A stretch of 64,000 nt of DNA from Microbacterium sp. GTDB lineage: Bacteria > Actinomycetota > Actinomycetes > Actinomycetales > Microbacteriaceae. How positions within the stretch are numbered: position 1 is the first letter of the stretch; each line of letters begins with the position of its first letter. Shown piece by piece: positions 39,036 to 48,021 of the stretch. The notes under the pieces were generated by a model. It had not been told where the DNA came from. It searched no databases and saw only the letters and a program-made list of their open reading frames with translations. The stretch spans positions 1 to 64,000 of the forward strand of contig QFPM01000010.1 in the NCBI GenBank assembly GCA_003248655.1, given 5' to 3'. The position numbers and the translations under genes are program-made.

Positions 39036-40630
39036 AGCGGGATGTTCCCGTGCTTCTTCGCGGGCAGGCTCGCGCGCTTGCCGCGCAGCGACCGCAACGC
39101 CTTCGCGACCGAGACACGGGTCTGCGCGGGCTCGATGATGCCGTCGAGCTCGCCGCGCTCTGCCGCGAGGAAGGGGGATGCCACGTTGTAGGTGTACTCG
39201 TTCGCGAGCTTCGTGCGGACGGCGGCGACATCCTCGCCCGCCTCCTCCGCGCGCTTGATCTCGCCGCGGTAGAGGATGTTGACCGCTCCCTGACCACCCA
39301 TGACGGCGATCTCGGCGGTCGGCCACGCGAGGTTGATGTCGGCGCCGAGCTGCTTCGAGCCCATGACGATGTACGCGCCGCCGTAGGCCTTGCGGAGGAT
39401 CACGGTCACCAGCGGCACCGTCGCCTCGGCATACGCGTACAGCAGCTTCGCGCCGCGGCGGATGACGCCGGTCCACTCCTGGTCGGTTCCCGGCAGATAC
39501 CCCGGCACGTCGACGAGAGTCAGGATCGGGATCGAGAACGCGTCGCAGAACCGCACGAACCTCGAAGCCTTCTCACCCGCCTCGATGTTGAGCGTGCCGG
39601 CCATCTGCGAGGGCTGGTTCGCGATGATCCCGACCGTGCGCCCTTCGATGCGGCCGAGGCCGATCACGATGTTCGGCGCGAACAGCGGCTGCACCTCGAG
39701 GAAGTCCCCGGCATCCACGATGTGCGAGATGACCTGGTGGATGTCGTAGGGCTGGTTCGCCGAATCGGGGACGATCGTGTTGAGTACGCGGTCGGCATCC
39801 GTCGTCTCCCACTCGAACGCGTGCTCGTAGACGGGGAGCTCGGCCATGTTGTTGTCGGGCAGGAACCCGATCATCGTGCGGGCGTAGTCGAGCGCGTCGT
39901 CCTCGTCCTCGGCGAGGTAGTGCGCGACGCCCGATCGGGTGTTGTGGGTGTACGCGCCGCCGAGCTCCTCCATGCCGACGTCTTCGCCGGTGACCGTCTT
40001 GATGACATCCGGCCCGGTCACGAACATCTGGCTCGTCTTGTCGACCATGATGACGAAGTCGGTGAGGGCGGGGGAGTAGACCGCGCCGCCCGCGGCCGGC
40101 CCCATGATGATCGAGATCTGGGGGATGACGCCGGATGCCGCGGTGTTCAGCCGGAAGATCTCGCCGTACTTGCCGAGGGCGACGACACCCTCCTGGATGC
40201 GGGCGCCGCCGGAGTCGAGGATGCCGATGATCGGCATGCCGCCGCGGAGGGCGAACTCCATGACCTTGATGATCTTGTCGCCGGCGACCTCGCCGAGCGA
40301 GCCGCCGAAGGTCGTGAAGTCCTGCGCGTACACGGCGACGGTGCGGCCGTGGATCGTGCCGACGCCCGTGACGACCGAGTCGCCGTAGGGGCGCGAGCGG
40401 TCCATGCCGAAGGCCGTCGTGCGATGGCGGACGTACTCGTCGAGCTCGACGAACGTGCCCGGGTCGACGAGCAGCTCGATGCGCTCGCGGGCGGTCATCT
40501 TGCCCTTGGCGTGCTGCTTCTCGCGGGCCGTGGACTCGGCGTCGACGACGGCTTCCTGGTACCGCGCCCGCAGGTCGGCGATCTTGCCGGCGGTCGTGGA
40601 CAGGTCGGTCTGCACAGGCTGTTCGGGCAC
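39032..40630 (-). CDS. pccB: acyl-CoA (propionyl-CoA) carboxylase beta chain
   Basis: A 532-residue carboxyltransferase subunit moving CO2 from biotin to acyl-CoA. The two crotonase-fold halves are evident. The N-terminal half has MTARERIELLVDPGTFVEL and the oxyanion loop GILDSGGARIQEGV. The C-terminal half has DVPGYLPGTDQEW, RKAYGGAYIVMGSK and AVMGGQGAVNILYRGE. GTG 40630 is preferred (AGGGTGGA upstream), but GTG 40639 is possible. It ends overlapping accE. With the alpha chain at 31.3 kb it could make methylmalonyl- or malonyl-CoA; the chain-length preference is not readable here. Confidence 0.95.
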   Translation of the reverse strand: MPEQPVQTDLSTTAGKIADLRARYQEAVVDAESTAREKQHAKGKMTARERIELLVDPGTFVELDEYVRHRTTAFGMDRSRPYGDSVVTGVGTIHGRTVAVYAQDFTTFGGSLGEVAGDKIIKVMEFALRGGMPIIGILDSGGARIQEGVVALGKYGEIFRLNTAASGVIPQISIIMGPAAGGAVYSPALTDFVIMVDKTSQMFVTGPDVIKTVTGEDVGMEELGGAYTHNTRSGVAHYLAEDEDDALDYARTMIGFLPDNNMAELPVYEHAFEWETTDADRVLNTIVPDSANQPYDIHQVISHIVDAGDFLEVQPLFAPNIVIGLGRIEGRTVGIIANQPSQMAGTLNIEAGEKASRFVRFCDAFSIPILTLVDVPGYLPGTDQEWTGVIRRGAKLLYAYAEATVPLVTVILRKAYGGAYIVMGSKQLGADINLAWPTAEIAVMGGQGAVNILYRGEIKRAEEAGEDVAAVRTKLANEYTYNVASPFLAAERGELDGIIEPAQTRVSVAKALRSLRGKRASLPAKKHGNIPL

Positions 40631-40993
40631 GGATTCCACCCTAGCGACCGCGCCCGCCCGGCGGTTGGCGGAGTGCGACAACGGGGAGGCGGTTTCGCTG
40701 TGCGGTGTCGACTTCGTGCGGGGTGGTGGGTGGGGGTGTCGCTCGCGCGACGGGCGCATAACTCAGGCAGAAAGCCCGGTTCGTCGGCGTGACGGGCTTG
40801 GTGGGTGCGATTCTGCCTGAGTTATGCGCCGGGTCAGAGCAGTGACCGGGCCGCGGGGCGGACCGGCGGGGTCCTCGTGGCCGCGACTGTGGACCGGCGG
40901 CGCGGTCGGCGGCGTCTCGGCCTGCGGCGTCTCGGCCTGCGGCGTCGGGCCGGGGTCTCGTGGACGCGCGCCGCGCGGCTTAGGGTGGGCGCT
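40631..40993. promoter_or_regulatory. divergent region between pccB and birA
   Basis: A 363-nt gap holding both promoters. It contains copy 4 of the CATAACTCAGGCAGAA inverted repeat (40753-40830) and a short direct repeat GGCGTCTCGGCCTGC at about 40911-40940. No BioR or BirA box was recognised; this BirA lacks a DNA-binding domain. Confidence 0.45.
40753..40830. repeat. composite inverted repeat, CATAACTCAGGCAGAA family (copy 4)
   Basis: GGCGCATAACTCAGGCAGAA (40753-40772) pairs perfectly over 20 bp with 40811-40830 around a 38-nt loop. The loop has its own AAGCCCG/CGGGCTT stem. This copy lies between divergent genes, which argues that the family is not simply a transcription terminator. Confidence 0.88.
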
Positions 40994-41902
40994 ATGCCGA
41001 TCGCTCCCGAGGGCTACCCCCTCGCCGCCGCCGTGAGTCCGCGTCTGCAGGTCGCCGAGACCGTCGACTCCACGAACGCCGTGCTGCTGCGGGACGCGGC
41101 GGACGATCCCGACTCCCATCCGCACCTGTCGGTGTTGCTCACCCGCGACCAGCGCGCGGGTCGGGGGCGCCTGGACCGCGCGTGGATCGCGCCACCGGGG
41201 ACCGCCCTCGCGATCTCGGTTCTGTTGCGCGTGGGCGCGATCGAGGTCGCCGATCGGGGATGGATTCCGCTCGTCGCGGGCGCGGCGATGGCTCGTGCAG
41301 TCGCGGCGCAGCTGCCGGATGCCCGGGTCTCGCTCAAATGGCCCAACGACGTGCTCGTCGCGAGGGGCGTCGCCGGCGCCTCCGCGGGAGGGGGCGGCGG
41401 TGACGCCGCGGGCGCGATCGACGCCGCCTCCGCGGGCGCGATCGAAGGCGCCGCTGCGATCCCGGCCGCGGGCGGCGCGCACGGGCGCAAGATCAGCGGC
41501 ATCCTTGCCGAGGTGATGCCGAGCGACCCGATGGCCGTCGTCGTGGGGGCGGGCGTCAACACGGCGATGGAGGCCGTCGATCTGCCCGTACCGACGGCCA
41601 CGTCGTTCGCCGATCAGGGTGTCGCAGTCGACGAGGACCGTCTCGTCGCCGACTACCTCACCGGCCTGCGCGACGGCATTGCAGCGCTCGCCGTCGGGGG
41701 CGGCGCGGCGGTCGCGGGCGACATCACCGTGCTGTGCAGCACGCTGGGCGAGGTGGTCGCCGTATCCCTCCCCGACGGCACGAGTCTGACGGGGCATGCG
41801 GTGGGTCTCGACGACGCCGGCCGACTCGTCGTCGAAACGCCGGGGGTCGCGGGGCCGACTCAGGCGGTCGTCGGCGCGGGCGACGTCGTGCACGTGCGCT
41901 GA
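40994..41902 (+). CDS. birA: biotin-[acetyl-CoA-carboxylase] ligase
   Basis: A 302-residue monofunctional biotin protein ligase; it has no N-terminal DNA-binding domain, so it should not act as the Bio repressor. Catalytic motifs are VDSTNAVLL, the biotin/adenylate loop RAGRGRLDRAWIAPPG, SLKWPNDVLV and GRKISGILAEV. An Ala/Gly-rich insertion (about 130-158) splits the last two motifs. The C-terminal SH3-like domain is present. It would biotinylate the BCCP domain of the carboxylase alpha chain. ATG 40994 begins just before the conserved core. Confidence 0.93.
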   Translation: MPIAPEGYPLAAAVSPRLQVAETVDSTNAVLLRDAADDPDSHPHLSVLLTRDQRAGRGRLDRAWIAPPGTALAISVLLRVGAIEVADRGWIPLVAGAAMARAVAAQLPDARVSLKWPNDVLVARGVAGASAGGGGGDAAGAIDAASAGAIEGAAAIPAAGGAHGRKISGILAEVMPSDPMAVVVGAGVNTAMEAVDLPVPTATSFADQGVAVDEDRLVADYLTGLRDGIAALAVGGGAAVAGDITVLCSTLGEVVAVSLPDGTSLTGHAVGLDDAGRLVVETPGVAGPTQAVVGAGDVVHVR

Positions 41903-41918
41903 ACGCCACAATGGGAGG

Positions 41919-42497
41919 GTGACCCAGCCGAACGCGTACGCCGGGCGGCCCGCGACGCCGGCCCCGGGCACCGACGCGCGCGAGCTGCGCGTCGCGCGCC
42001 TGCATCCGCACGCGCGCCGGCTGTTCTGGTCGGCGCTCGTCGTGATCGCCGCCGCGGGAGCGGTCGGCTACTTCACGGGCAACCTCCCCGCGCCGTTCGA
42101 GAACTGGATGCTGTGGACCGCCGCCGGTCTCGTCGTGCTGCTGCTCGCCGTCGTGCCGTATCTGCGGTGGCTGAGCCGCACGTACACGATCACGACGCGC
42201 CGGGTGATCGCGCAGTCGGGCATCTTCGGCCGACGGCGCGCGGAGCTGCTTCACGCGCGCGGCTACACGATCCGCGAGCGACGAGGCCCCCTGCAGCGGA
42301 TGTGGGGGTCGGGCACCCTCACCCTCACGAACGGCATCGATGAGCCCCTGCGGATCGCCGACATCCCGTCGGTGCGACTCGTGCACGAGGCCCTCGCCGA
42401 TCAGGTCGAGGTGAATCAGATCCTCGCCCATCGCGACGCGACCTGGGACGTCCGCCCCGCCCCCGCCCCTCCCGGCCCGCCCCCGCCCCTCCCCTGA
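41919..42497 (+). CDS. bacterial PH-domain (YdbS-like) membrane protein
   Basis: A 192-residue protein with two transmembrane helices (LFWSALVVIAAAGAVGYF and MLWTAAGLVVLLLAVVPYL). They are followed by a bPH2 domain: SRTYTITTRRVIAQSGIFG, then ERRGPLQRMWGSGTLTL. The C-tail is Pro-rich. GTG 41919 has GGGAGG nearly abutting it, so the exact start is uncertain. It lies 16 nt after birA. The family is membrane-bound and of unclear function. Confidence 0.8.
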   Translation: MTQPNAYAGRPATPAPGTDARELRVARLHPHARRLFWSALVVIAAAGAVGYFTGNLPAPFENWMLWTAAGLVVLLLAVVPYLRWLSRTYTITTRRVIAQSGIFGRRRAELLHARGYTIRERRGPLQRMWGSGTLTLTNGIDEPLRIADIPSVRLVHEALADQVEVNQILAHRDATWDVRPAPAPPGPPPPLP

Positions 42498-42510
42498 CCC
42501 GCCCCCTCTT

Positions 42511-42584
42511 CCGCGAGACCCGGTTTCCGCGTCGAGATGCGCGTTCGTGGACGTCCATCTCGACGCACAGACCGGGTCTCGCGG
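42511..42584. repeat. nested inverted repeat between the PH-domain gene and purK
   Basis: The outer arms CCGCGAGACCCGGT (42511-42524) and ACCGGGTCTCGCGG (42571-42584), and the inner arms GCGTCGAGATG (42529-42539) and CATCTCGACGC (42556-42566), are all perfect, with a 16-nt loop. It sits between two plus-strand genes. Its two-stem plan mirrors the other intergenic elements here, with unrelated sequence. Confidence 0.75.
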
Positions 42585-42616
42585 GGGAAGGGGGTGGACC
42601 TGGGAGGATGGGGGGC

Positions 42617-43732
42617 ATGGCACTCACGGTTGGAATCGTCGGCGGCGGGCAGCTGGCCCGCATGATGATCGCTCCCGCGGTCGAGCTGGGCATCGAGGTG
42701 CGCGTGCTCGCCGAAGAGCCGGGGATGTCGGCGGCGCTCGCCGCGACCGCGACCGGCGACTACCGCGACCTGGAGACCGTGCGCGCGTTCGCGCGCGACG
42801 TGGATGCCGTGACCTTCGACCACGAGCACGTGCCGCAGGAGGTCCTCCGCGCGCTCGTCGCCGACGGGGTCGCCGTCCATCCCGGCCCCGACGCCCTGCA
42901 ATACGCGCAGGACAAGCTGCTCATGCGCGCGCGGCTCGCCGAGCTTGGCATCCCGCAGCCCGAGTGGGCGAAAGTGACGGATGCCGCGGAGCTCCAGGCG
43001 TTCCTCGACGCGAACGGCGGGCGCGCCGTCGTGAAGACTCCGCGCGGCGGATACGACGGCAAGGGCGTGCGCGTCGTCTCGTCGTCCGACGAGGCCGCCG
43101 ACTGGCTCGAGAGCGGGCCGCTCCTCGCCGAAGAGCTCGTCGACTTCGCGCGCGAGCTCGCGCAGCAGGTCGCGCGCCGCCCCTCGGGCGAGCTGCTGCC
43201 GTACCCCGTCGTCGAGACGGTGCAGCGCGGGGGAGTGTGCGCCGAGATCATCGCGCCCGCGCCCGACGGGCCGCCGCGCCTGGCATCCGTCGCGGCCGAC
43301 ATCGGCACGGCGATCGCCGAGGGGCTCGGCGTCACCGGGATGCTCGCGGTCGAGCTCTTCGAGACGACCGACGAGCGGCTGCTCGTCAACGAGCTCGCGA
43401 TGCGGCCGCACAACAGCGGTCACTGGAGCCAGGACGGTGCCGTCACGGGCCAGTTCGAGCAGCACCTGCGGGCGGTCCTCGACCTGCCGCTGGGAGACCC
43501 GGTGCCGCGCCAGCCGTGGTCGGTCATGGTCAACATCCTCGGTGGTCCGGCGACCGACGCGCTCGAGGATCGCGTGCCCGCGGCGCTCGCCGCGCACCCC
43601 GGCGTCAAGGTCCACCTGTACGGCAAGTCGCCGCGTCCCGGACGCAAGGTCGGCCACGTCAACGCCACCGGCGACGACCTCGACGCCGTCGTGTACGAGG
43701 CTCGCGCGGCCGCCGCGTTCTTCGCCGACTGA
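42617..43732 (+). CDS. purK: N5-carboxyaminoimidazole ribonucleotide synthase
   Basis: ATP-grasp enzyme of purine synthesis converting AIR and bicarbonate to N5-CAIR, 371 residues. The N-terminal motif is VGIVGGGQLARMM. FDHEHVP, the ATP loop VVKTPRGGYDGKGVRV and the active-site MRPHNSGHWSQDGAVTGQFEQ (broken over the usual PurK signature) are all present. ATG 42617 is preferred to 42608 because GGGAGG lies 9 nt before it, whereas it touches the earlier ATG. purE follows 155 nt later. Confidence 0.95.
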   Translation: MALTVGIVGGGQLARMMIAPAVELGIEVRVLAEEPGMSAALAATATGDYRDLETVRAFARDVDAVTFDHEHVPQEVLRALVADGVAVHPGPDALQYAQDKLLMRARLAELGIPQPEWAKVTDAAELQAFLDANGGRAVVKTPRGGYDGKGVRVVSSSDEAADWLESGPLLAEELVDFARELAQQVARRPSGELLPYPVVETVQRGGVCAEIIAPAPDGPPRLASVAADIGTAIAEGLGVTGMLAVELFETTDERLLVNELAMRPHNSGHWSQDGAVTGQFEQHLRAVLDLPLGDPVPRQPWSVMVNILGGPATDALEDRVPAALAAHPGVKVHLYGKSPRPGRKVGHVNATGDDLDAVVYEARAAAAFFAD

Positions 43733-43762
43733 GGCCGACGGAAACCGGCCGACCCGCCCAAG

Positions 43763-43795
43763 CCCACCGACCGCCCACCGACCGCCCACCGACGA
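43763..43795. repeat. three tandem 11-bp repeats between purK and purE
   Basis: CCCACCGACCG is repeated at 43763, 43774 and 43785, the last copy with one change. It has no dyad symmetry and no clear role; it may be a slippage-generated tract. Confidence 0.55.
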
Positions 43796-43887
43796 ACCCG
43801 CCACCTGACCCGCCCAGTCGTCGCGTTCTGCCCCCGCAACCCGTGGCGCTCCCAGGAACTTCCAGGGTCCCGCCCTAGCCTTGTCGG

Positions 43888-44403
43888 GTGACCACGCCCC
43901 TGCACTCCTCGGCATCCCCTCTGGTCGGCGTCGTCATGGGGTCCGACTCCGACTGGCGCATCCTCAGCGACGCGTCGCAAGTCCTCAGTGAGTTCGGCAT
44001 CGCGCACGAGGTCGAGGTCGTCTCGGCCCATCGCACGCCCGACAAACTCATGACGTATGGGCGGGATGCCCGGGGCCGCGGACTCAAGGCGATCATCGCG
44101 GGTGCCGGGGGAGCGGCGCACCTGCCCGGCATGCTGGCATCCGTCACGGCACTGCCGGTCATCGGCGTTCCCGTGCCGCTGGCGACGCTCGACGGTCTCG
44201 ACTCGCTCCTGAGCATCGTGCAGATGCCCGCCGGTATCCCGGTCGCGACCGTCTCGATCGGCGGCGCGAAGAACGCGGGGCTGCTCGCGGCGCGCATCCT
44301 CGGAGTCTCCGACGCGCGCCTCGCCGACCGCGTCGAGCAGTACGCGCGCCTGCTCGAAGAGCAGGTCGACGAGAAGAACCGCAGACTCAAGGACTCCTTG
44401 TGA
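43888..44403 (+). CDS. purE: N5-carboxyaminoimidazole ribonucleotide mutase
   Basis: Class I PurE, 171 residues, converting N5-CAIR to CAIR. The substrate loop GVVMGSDSDWRILSDAS and the catalytic His region VVSAHRTPDKLMTY are intact, as is GAGGAAHLPGMLAS. The GTG start at 43888 gives a 13-residue lead before the core. The stop overlaps the LCP gene's GTG, so a purine gene and a cell-wall gene are translationally coupled. Confidence 0.96.
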   Translation: MTTPLHSSASPLVGVVMGSDSDWRILSDASQVLSEFGIAHEVEVVSAHRTPDKLMTYGRDARGRGLKAIIAGAGGAAHLPGMLASVTALPVIGVPVPLATLDGLDSLLSIVQMPAGIPVATVSIGGAKNAGLLAARILGVSDARLADRVEQYARLLEEQVDEKNRRLKDSL

Positions 44404-45905
44404 GCGCATCCGCGCCGCCGCGTCCGATCACACGGCCGCCGTACGACGGCGGCCGCCCCGCCGCACCCGCGCACCGCGCTGACAGCGGCGTCATCGTCGG
44501 CGAGCACCCCATCCGTCGCCCCGACACCCGCTCGCCCCAGATCATGACGCGCCGCGCCTGGTGGCTTGTCGCGCTGAATTTCCTGATCCCCGGTTCGGCG
44601 CAGTCGCTCACAGGCAGCCGCCGCCTCGCCCGCATCGGGCTCAGCGCGACACTCGCGCTTTGGGTCATCGTCGTCCTGACGATCGCCGCCGCGCTCGTCT
44701 GGCCGGGCCTTCTCACGAGTCTCGCGTCGAACGGAGCGTTCCTGCTGGTCGTCCAGTTGGTCGTGCTCGCCTACGCCGTGCTCTGGGTCGTGCTCACGAT
44801 CGACACGCTGCGCCTCGTGCGGTTCGTGCGCGTGCGCCCGAAGGCGCGGCCCGCGATCGCCATCACCGCGATCCTCGGCATGGTGCTCAGCAGTGGCGGC
44901 GCCGTCTACGCCGCCCAGCAGCTGATCGGCCCCGCCCGCGAGTTCCTCGAGTCGATCTTCACGAATCACGCTCCTCCCGTGCCGCCATCGAACGGCTACT
45001 ACAACTTCCTACTCCTGGGTGCCGACAGTGGCCTCGGGCGCGACTCGATGCGCTTCGACAGCATCTCCGTCGTCTCGGTCAACGCAACCACAGGCGCGGT
45101 TCACATCGCCGGCATCCCGCGCGATCTCGCCTACGCGCCGTTCGCCGACGGCCCCATGCACGACCTGTATCCCGACGGTTTCCGCGGGCATCCCTCGCCC
45201 ACCTGCGGATGGGGTCCCGGCATCAACCAGCTCATGAACGCTGTCGAGATCTGCCAGCCGAACGGCGGCGCCGACATCTACCCGGATGCCGCGGCGAACA
45301 GCTCGACGCCCGCGATCGAGGCGACGAAGGATGCCGCGGAGGGCATCCTCGGCATCGAGATCCCGTACTACGTCTTCGTCGATATGAAGGGCTTCGCCGA
45401 CATCGTGGATGCCCTCGGCGGCGTCGACATCACCGTGCAGGAGCGACTGCCGACGGGCGGCGGACCCGCCTACGAGGGCCAGAGCGCCGAGGACTGGGCG
45501 ATCGGCTGGATCGAGGTCGGACCCCAGCACATGGACGGCGACACGGCGCAGTGGTACGCCCGCTCGCGGTACACGACGAGCGACTGGGACCGCATGCGCC
45601 GCCAGCGCGAGCTGCAGCAGGCGATTCTCGCGCAGGCGAACCCCGCGAACGTCCTCACGCGGTTCAAGGAGGTCGCCGAAGCCGGCGAAGACCTCGTCCA
45701 GACTGACATCCCGTCGGGCCTGTTGCCCTTCCTCGTCGATCTCGCCGCGAAGGCGAAGGAACAGCCCGTGCAGACGCTCGAGCTCACTCCGGAGGGCGCC
45801 GGCATCCTCACCGAAGAGCCCACGGCCGAGCAGTACGCGCACGTGCGCGACCTCGTGCAGCAGGCGCTGTATCCGCCGTCCCCGACCCCGACGACGGCGC
45901 CGTGA
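44400..45905 (+). CDS. LytR-CpsA-Psr (LCP) family glycopolymer ligase
   Basis: A 501-residue membrane protein that should attach undecaprenyl-linked glycopolymers to peptidoglycan. The N-terminal 45 residues are Pro/Arg-rich and cytoplasmic. About four hydrophobic helices occupy 55-190. The extracellular LCP domain (about 198-440) has LLLGADSGLGRDSMRFDSIS (catalytic Asp/Arg region), HIAGIPRDLAY and RYTTSDWDRMRRQRELQQ. Its position at the head of the glycan locus fits ligation of the polymer made by the following genes. Confidence 0.92.
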   Translation: MSASAPPRPITRPPYDGGRPAAPAHRADSGVIVGEHPIRRPDTRSPQIMTRRAWWLVALNFLIPGSAQSLTGSRRLARIGLSATLALWVIVVLTIAAALVWPGLLTSLASNGAFLLVVQLVVLAYAVLWVVLTIDTLRLVRFVRVRPKARPAIAITAILGMVLSSGGAVYAAQQLIGPAREFLESIFTNHAPPVPPSNGYYNFLLLGADSGLGRDSMRFDSISVVSVNATTGAVHIAGIPRDLAYAPFADGPMHDLYPDGFRGHPSPTCGWGPGINQLMNAVEICQPNGGADIYPDAAANSSTPAIEATKDAAEGILGIEIPYYVFVDMKGFADIVDALGGVDITVQERLPTGGGPAYEGQSAEDWAIGWIEVGPQHMDGDTAQWYARSRYTTSDWDRMRRQRELQQAILAQANPANVLTRFKEVAEAGEDLVQTDIPSGLLPFLVDLAAKAKEQPVQTLELTPEGAGILTEEPTAEQYAHVRDLVQQALYPPSPTPTTAP

Positions 45906-47056
45906 CCGCGCTTCTGCGGGTCGTGCTCGACCAGCTCGTCGCGCCGACCGACCTCGACCTCGCGACAGCGACGCGCGAGCTCTCGCGCGCGCTCGTCGCC
46001 ACAGCCCCATCGGGCTGCGCGGTGGAGGCGATTGTGCCGGCGGCATCCGACGTCGTGGCCACGCTCGAGGCGGCCGTCCCCGGGCTCACCGATTCGACGC
46101 GCACCTCGCTCGCGCGGCGCGAGCTCGCCGCCGCCTGGCAGCTGGGCGTCGTCACCGGCATCGGCGGGGGCATGATCCACTCGCCGACGCTCCTCGCCCC
46201 CCTCGTCAAGCATGACCGCGTCCACGAGAACGATCAGACCGTCGTGACCCTCTGGGATCTGGATGCCTGGCAGCGCCCGGGCGAGCTGCCGCGCTCGGTC
46301 GTCGGGTGGCACAAGGCGATGCTCAAGCGCGCTGCCAAGCACGCGGATGCCGTCGTCGTCCCCACCCACGCGGCGGCGGAGCGGCTCAGCGAGCTCGGAC
46401 CTTTCGGCGACCGGCTTCGCGTCATCGCCGGGGCGCCGCCTGCCGGCTTCGCCGTACCCACTGACGAGATCGGACGCCGCCGCGCGCTCGACGTGCCCGA
46501 TGGATGCCTCGTCGTCGCAGGCTCGTCGGCGCCCTCGTCGCGGCTGCGCGCCGCGTTCGCGGCCGTCGCCCGGTCGGGCGCGGACCTCCCCGTCGTCGTG
46601 CTCGACGTGCCCGAGGGCGATGAGGCGGCCGTCGCCGACCTCGCCGCCGCGGGCGGACTGAGCGAGAGCCGGGTGCTCGTGCGAGGTGCGCTCGCCGACG
46701 CCGACCGCGCCGCCGTGCTCGGGGGAGCGGTCGCGCTCCTCGCACCCTCGTCGCTGACCGCGTTCCCCTGGCGCGTCGTCGAAACCCTCGCGACCGGCGT
46801 GCCGGTCGTCGCAGCCGATTCTCCGACGCACCGCGAGATCATCGTCGACGGCGGCCTGCTCGTCGGAACGCCGGACGAGGCGGATGCCGGGGGCGCGGAC
46901 GACGTGCTCGCCGACGCGCTCGCGGACGGACTGGCCCGCGTGCTCGGCTCGACGGCCGCGATCGAGCGCTTCGCCGTGCTCGCCGGCGACCGCGGCCGCG
47001 CGTTCTCGTGGCTCGGCGCGGCCGAGCGGGTGTGGCAGCTGCATGCCGACCTGTGA
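45902..47056 (+). CDS. family 4-like glycosyltransferase
   Basis: A 384-residue GT-B enzyme. The donor-binding half has VVAGSSAPSSRLRAAF, then LLAPSSLTAFPWRVVETLAT and GVPVVAADSPTHREIIVDGG, matching the E-x7-E region of GT4 enzymes. The acceptor half contains DQTVVTLWDLDAWQRPGELP. It overlaps the LCP stop (GTGA). Host-like high GC suggests it belongs to the conserved flank rather than the variable block that follows. Confidence 0.85.
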   Translation: MTALLRVVLDQLVAPTDLDLATATRELSRALVATAPSGCAVEAIVPAASDVVATLEAAVPGLTDSTRTSLARRELAAAWQLGVVTGIGGGMIHSPTLLAPLVKHDRVHENDQTVVTLWDLDAWQRPGELPRSVVGWHKAMLKRAAKHADAVVVPTHAAAERLSELGPFGDRLRVIAGAPPAGFAVPTDEIGRRRALDVPDGCLVVAGSSAPSSRLRAAFAAVARSGADLPVVVLDVPEGDEAAVADLAAAGGLSESRVLVRGALADADRAAVLGGAVALLAPSSLTAFPWRVVETLATGVPVVAADSPTHREIIVDGGLLVGTPDEADAGGADDVLADALADGLARVLGSTAAIERFAVLAGDRGRAFSWLGAAERVWQLHADL

Positions 47057-47076
47057 GCGCTCGATAGGCTTATCGA

Positions 47077-48021
47077 GTGAGTGATCGCGTCGTCGTTGTC
47101 GTCAGGACGAAGAATCGCCCTGATTTTCTCCGGCGGGCTCTCGCGGACATTGCCGCCCAGACATACGCCGACGTAGCGATCGTTGTCGTCAACGACGGCG
47201 GCGACCGTGCCCTGGTTGAGGATGTGTCGAGGTCGTCATCAGTACGCGATCGCGTGACTGTGCTGGATTCGAATCAGCCGGGAGGGCGGAGCGCTGCCGC
47301 GAACACGGGCGTGCGCGCGGTTGAGGCTGAATTCGTTGTGCTTCACGACGACGACGACCTCTGGCACCCGTCCTTCCTCGCGGACACGGTCGCCTGGCTT
47401 GACGCCCACCCCAGCCACGGCGGAGTTTCTGCGGCGACGGAGATCGTCTATGAGGAGTTCCGCGACGGCACATGGACGGAGTCGGGACGCGCGCCGTTTT
47501 GGCGCGACATGACGCACGTCTCTCTCGCTGACATGCTCCTGATCAACCGCGTCGTTCCGATCTCCATGCTCTACCGTCGTCGACTGCATGAGATACACGG
47601 TGGCTACGATGAGCGACTGGAGGCGGTCGAGGACTGGGACTTCTATCTTCGAGTCATGCGCACCCACGAGATCGGGTATCTCGCCGGGCCCCCGCGTGCG
47701 TTCTGGTCGCAGAGACCTTCGGCGATCGGGGACTCGGCGAACAGTATGTTCGGGCTCGCCTTCCAGCACGAGCGCGACGACGCAGCCGTGCGTGACCGTG
47801 CGCTCGCGGAATGGGTCGGAAGCAACGGACTTGCCTTGCCGTTGTACATCGCATCGGTGGAAAAGCGGCTCCAGGCGGAATTCTCGCGTGAATTGAGCGT
47901 GAGTCTTGCGCGACAACGGGAGGAGATCGTCGCGCTGGTGCACGAGCGGCACCCGCTGTGGAGGAGGCTGCGAAGCATTCGCGCACGACTCTTTCGGTCG
48001 CGCGCCTCGGACGGCGCGTGA
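47077..48021 (+). CDS. family 2 glycosyltransferase
   Basis: A 314-residue GT-A enzyme with an N-terminal fold starting VVVVVRTKNRPDFLRRALAD. The metal-binding DxD lies in VLHDDDDLWHPSFL near residue 90. VEDWDFYLRVMR follows as the acceptor-side ED motif. The C-terminal 70 residues are charged and helical. This is the first gene of the lower-GC block, and its third positions visibly tolerate A/T. The donor sugar is unknown. Confidence 0.9.
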   Translation: MSDRVVVVVRTKNRPDFLRRALADIAAQTYADVAIVVVNDGGDRALVEDVSRSSSVRDRVTVLDSNQPGGRSAAANTGVRAVEAEFVVLHDDDDLWHPSFLADTVAWLDAHPSHGGVSAATEIVYEEFRDGTWTESGRAPFWRDMTHVSLADMLLINRVVPISMLYRRRLHEIHGGYDERLEAVEDWDFYLRVMRTHEIGYLAGPPRAFWSQRPSAIGDSANSMFGLAFQHERDDAAVRDRALAEWVGSNGLALPLYIASVEKRLQAEFSRELSVSLARQREEIVALVHERHPLWRRLRSIRARLFRSRASDGA

